DNA of 64,000 nt from Herbidospora solisilvae (GTDB lineage Bacteria > Actinomycetota > Actinomycetes > Streptosporangiales > Streptosporangiaceae), in the NCBI RefSeq assembly GCF_009901565.1, contig NZ_WXEW01000005.1, forward strand, positions 372,001 to 436,000, in the 5' to 3' direction. A program made the position numbers and the translations under genes. The notes below the pieces were generated by a model. That model was given only the letters and a program-made list of their open reading frames with translations, was not told the origin of the DNA and searched no databases. The stretch's first letter is position 1; each line of letters opens with the position of its first letter. Positions 62,792-64,000 of the stretch are shown here, piece after piece.

Positions 62792-63520
62792 TCAGCCGGA
62801 TACCGCGCGCGGCCGCCGGCGGCGGATGGGAGCCGGGGGCTCCTCCACCGGGTTCTGGGCGCGGGACTCCAGGTAGGACTGACGCGTGTGTTCGGTGTGG
62901 CGGCGCATGATGTCGGCGGCGACGTCCTCGTCGCCGGCCTCGATCGCGTCGATCAGCGCCGCGTGCTCCTCCCACGAGGCCCGGCCGCGGTGGCGGGCCA
63001 CGGGGGTGTGATACCAGCGCACCCGGCGGGCGACCTGTGAGGTCAGGTCGGCCAGGACGCGGTTGCCCGACATGTTCACCACGGCGGTGTGGAGCTCGCT
63101 GTTCGCGGCGACGGCGGCGTCGACGTCGTCGGCCACGCAGGCGGCCAGACCCCGGTTGCAGATGTCGCGCAGGTCGGAGATGTCGGTTTTGTCTGGGTTG
63201 CGGGCGGCCAGGCGGGCCGACTCGGCTTCCAGAAGCGTGCGGACGGCGAGGAGCTGGTCGGCTTCCTCGACCGTGGGGGAGTGGACATAGGCGCCGTGAC
63301 CGGGCCGCAGATCGACCCAGCCCTCGCCGCTCAGCAACTGAAGGGCCTCTCTGACCGGCTGGCGGGAGACGCCGAGGTTGTCGGCAAGTTCGTTCTCGAC
63401 CAGGTGCTGACCCGGCTTCAAGCTGCCGATGATGATGAGCTCGAGGATCCTCTCCAAAACGCTCTCCCGCAGGGTTGTGGGACGAACGATCTTCGCGGTG
63501 GAGCCCTGGTTGGCCAGCAT
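62792..63520 (-). CDS. FCD-domain GntR (FadR-type) regulator, probable oxalate regulator
   Basis: 242 aa. Winged HTH: LRESVLERILELIIIGSLKPG, LVENELADNLGVSRQPVREAL, PGHGAYV. The C-terminal all-helical FCD domain has the Asp-His-His metal site pattern (NSELHTAVVNMSGNRVL, EEHAALIDAIEAGD). FCD regulators usually bind organic acids. ATG 63520 has AGGAG 13 nt upstream; a frame extension to 63619 reads through the operator-like site and is less likely. It lies between an oxalate/formate-antiporter-like gene and the oxalate operons, and site D overlaps its promoter, suggesting autoregulation. Confidence 0.85.
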   Translation of the reverse strand: MLANQGSTAKIVRPTTLRESVLERILELIIIGSLKPGQHLVENELADNLGVSRQPVREALQLLSGEGWVDLRPGHGAYVHSPTVEEADQLLAVRTLLEAESARLAARNPDKTDISDLRDICNRGLAACVADDVDAAVAANSELHTAVVNMSGNRVLADLTSQVARRVRWYHTPVARHRGRASWEEHAALIDAIEAGDEDVAADIMRRHTEHTRQSYLESRAQNPVEEPPAPIRRRRPRAVSG

Positions 63521-63573
63521 CGGGTTTCTCAACTCCTGGAAACGACCACTCAAAATGTTTGTCGTCGACTGCC

Positions 63574-63590
63574 TACAGCATACATTCTTG
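63574..63590. promoter_or_regulatory. operator-like motif, site D (regulator gene)
   Basis: On the minus strand AATGTATGCTGTAGGC contains GTATGCTGTAG, aligned with the other three sites. It lies between the antiporter-like gene and the regulator, over a possible -10 box (TATGCT). Confidence 0.45.
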
Positions 63591-63647
63591 ACATTATCGC
63601 TGGCCGTGACATCGCTCACATCGGCCCGCCGGAACTCGTAATGGTCT

Positions 63648-64000
63648 TTACAGCGACGGCGCGGGAAGAGTGGCGGGCACTCCCGGCCGTCGCAGGGTGG
63701 TGCAGAGCAGCGCGGTCGTGGCCGCGATGAGGGTCGCCGCCACGAATACGGGCGCCCCGGTGCTGGTCGCCAGGCCGGGCAGCGCCGTGATCGCCAGGCC
63801 CACCCCGGCCGGGCCCGCGACCGCCTTGGCCGTGTAGACCAGGCCGTGGATCCCGTGGACGCGGTCTTCGCCGAAGTACTCCCGCACGAGCGCCGCGATG
63901 AGTGGATAGATCGCGCCGCCGCCCAGGCCCGCCGGGATCGCGGCCACCACCGCGACCATGTGGGCTGCGGCCACTGCGGCGGCGACGGCCAGCATGCCCT
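63648..64000 (-). CDS. MFS transporter, oxalate/formate antiporter-like, 5' end outside window
   Basis: The last 117 codons of a major facilitator protein with four membrane helices. YPLIAALVREYFGEDRVHGIHGLVYTAKAVAGPAGVGLAI corresponds to the helix 10-11 region of OFA-family proteins (F/YPxLVxxYFGxxxxGxxYGLxxTAxxxAG). OFA carriers swap oxalate for formate across the membrane. The gene starts beyond the right edge; its stop is 127 nt from the regulator gene on the same strand. Fits the oxalate island, though specificity is inferred. Confidence 0.75.
   Translation of the reverse strand, partial: GMLAVAAAVAAAHMVAVVAAIPAGLGGGAIYPLIAALVREYFGEDRVHGIHGLVYTAKAVAGPAGVGLAITALPGLATSTGAPVFVAATLIAATTALLCTTLRRPGVPATLPAPSL

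Overview
The window is high-GC DNA with GTG, TTG and leaderless starts, Lsr2, ClpC, DisA/RadA, a DivIVA-like coiled-coil protein, and GntR, TetR and LuxR regulators. This points to a filamentous actinobacterium. The gene order panC-panD-nadBC-coaX-lysS ... lsr2-clpC ... disA-radA fits Streptosporangiales (for example Streptosporangiaceae), but the genus cannot be settled from the sequence alone. No rRNA, tRNA, CRISPR array, prophage or insertion sequence was seen.

Region 1 (1-20 kb) is core chromosome. It opens with the end of a MidA-like methyltransferase. Next is a cofactor block: a DUF2520 reductase, panC, panD, a single-frame NadB-NadC fusion, coaX and lysS. A small LuxR-type HTH protein converges on a NlpC/P60 wall hydrolase whose leader is a ydaO-type c-di-AMP riboswitch with its own promoter. 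Then follow argA, two tandem low-complexity RDD membrane proteins, a 47-aa membrane protein, lsr2, an intergenic array of three hairpin repeats, and clpC behind a SigR/SigH/SigE-like promoter next to a ClgR-like box. After clpC come an EboE-like TIM barrel, mutY and an anchored exported protein.

Region 2 (19-39 kb) starts with radA-disA, so the c-di-AMP synthase lies about 10 kb from the riboswitch that its product should control. It continues with methyltransferases, a TetR/EtfD-like pair with a candidate operator, a glycosyltransferase pair, a PIG-V-like mannosyltransferase with a gamma-carbonic anhydrase, a LAL regulator facing a secreted hydrolase, a DivIVA-like protein and a GntR/HutC regulator. 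Two copies of a roughly 110-nt repeat (19359-19465 and 36502-36613) keep the same predicted fold and differ by compensatory base-pair changes. This is the most original signal in the window.

Region 3 (39-45 kb) holds a VanZ-like protein, kynureninase, a HTH/ClpX-type zinc-finger protein, MmcQ/YjbR, YiaAB, an L,D-transpeptidase with a 150-residue histidine-rich segment, and a lipoprotein polysaccharide deacetylase.

Region 4 (45-64 kb) is a coherent oxalate/formate island. Formyl-CoA:oxalate CoA-transferase (frc), a ThDP decarboxylase (probably Oxc) and an NDP-forming acyl-CoA ligase form one operon. A split NAD-linked formate dehydrogenase with FdhD is divergent from it, with moeA supplying the molybdenum cofactor and a PanE-family reductase resembling oxalyl-CoA reductase. 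An Nramp-fold transporter and a TerC protein follow. At the right edge are an FCD-type GntR regulator and an oxalate/formate-antiporter-like MFS gene. A GTATRC-type motif recurs in front of four of these units, suggesting one regulator controls oxalate uptake, activation, decarboxylation, reduction and formate oxidation.
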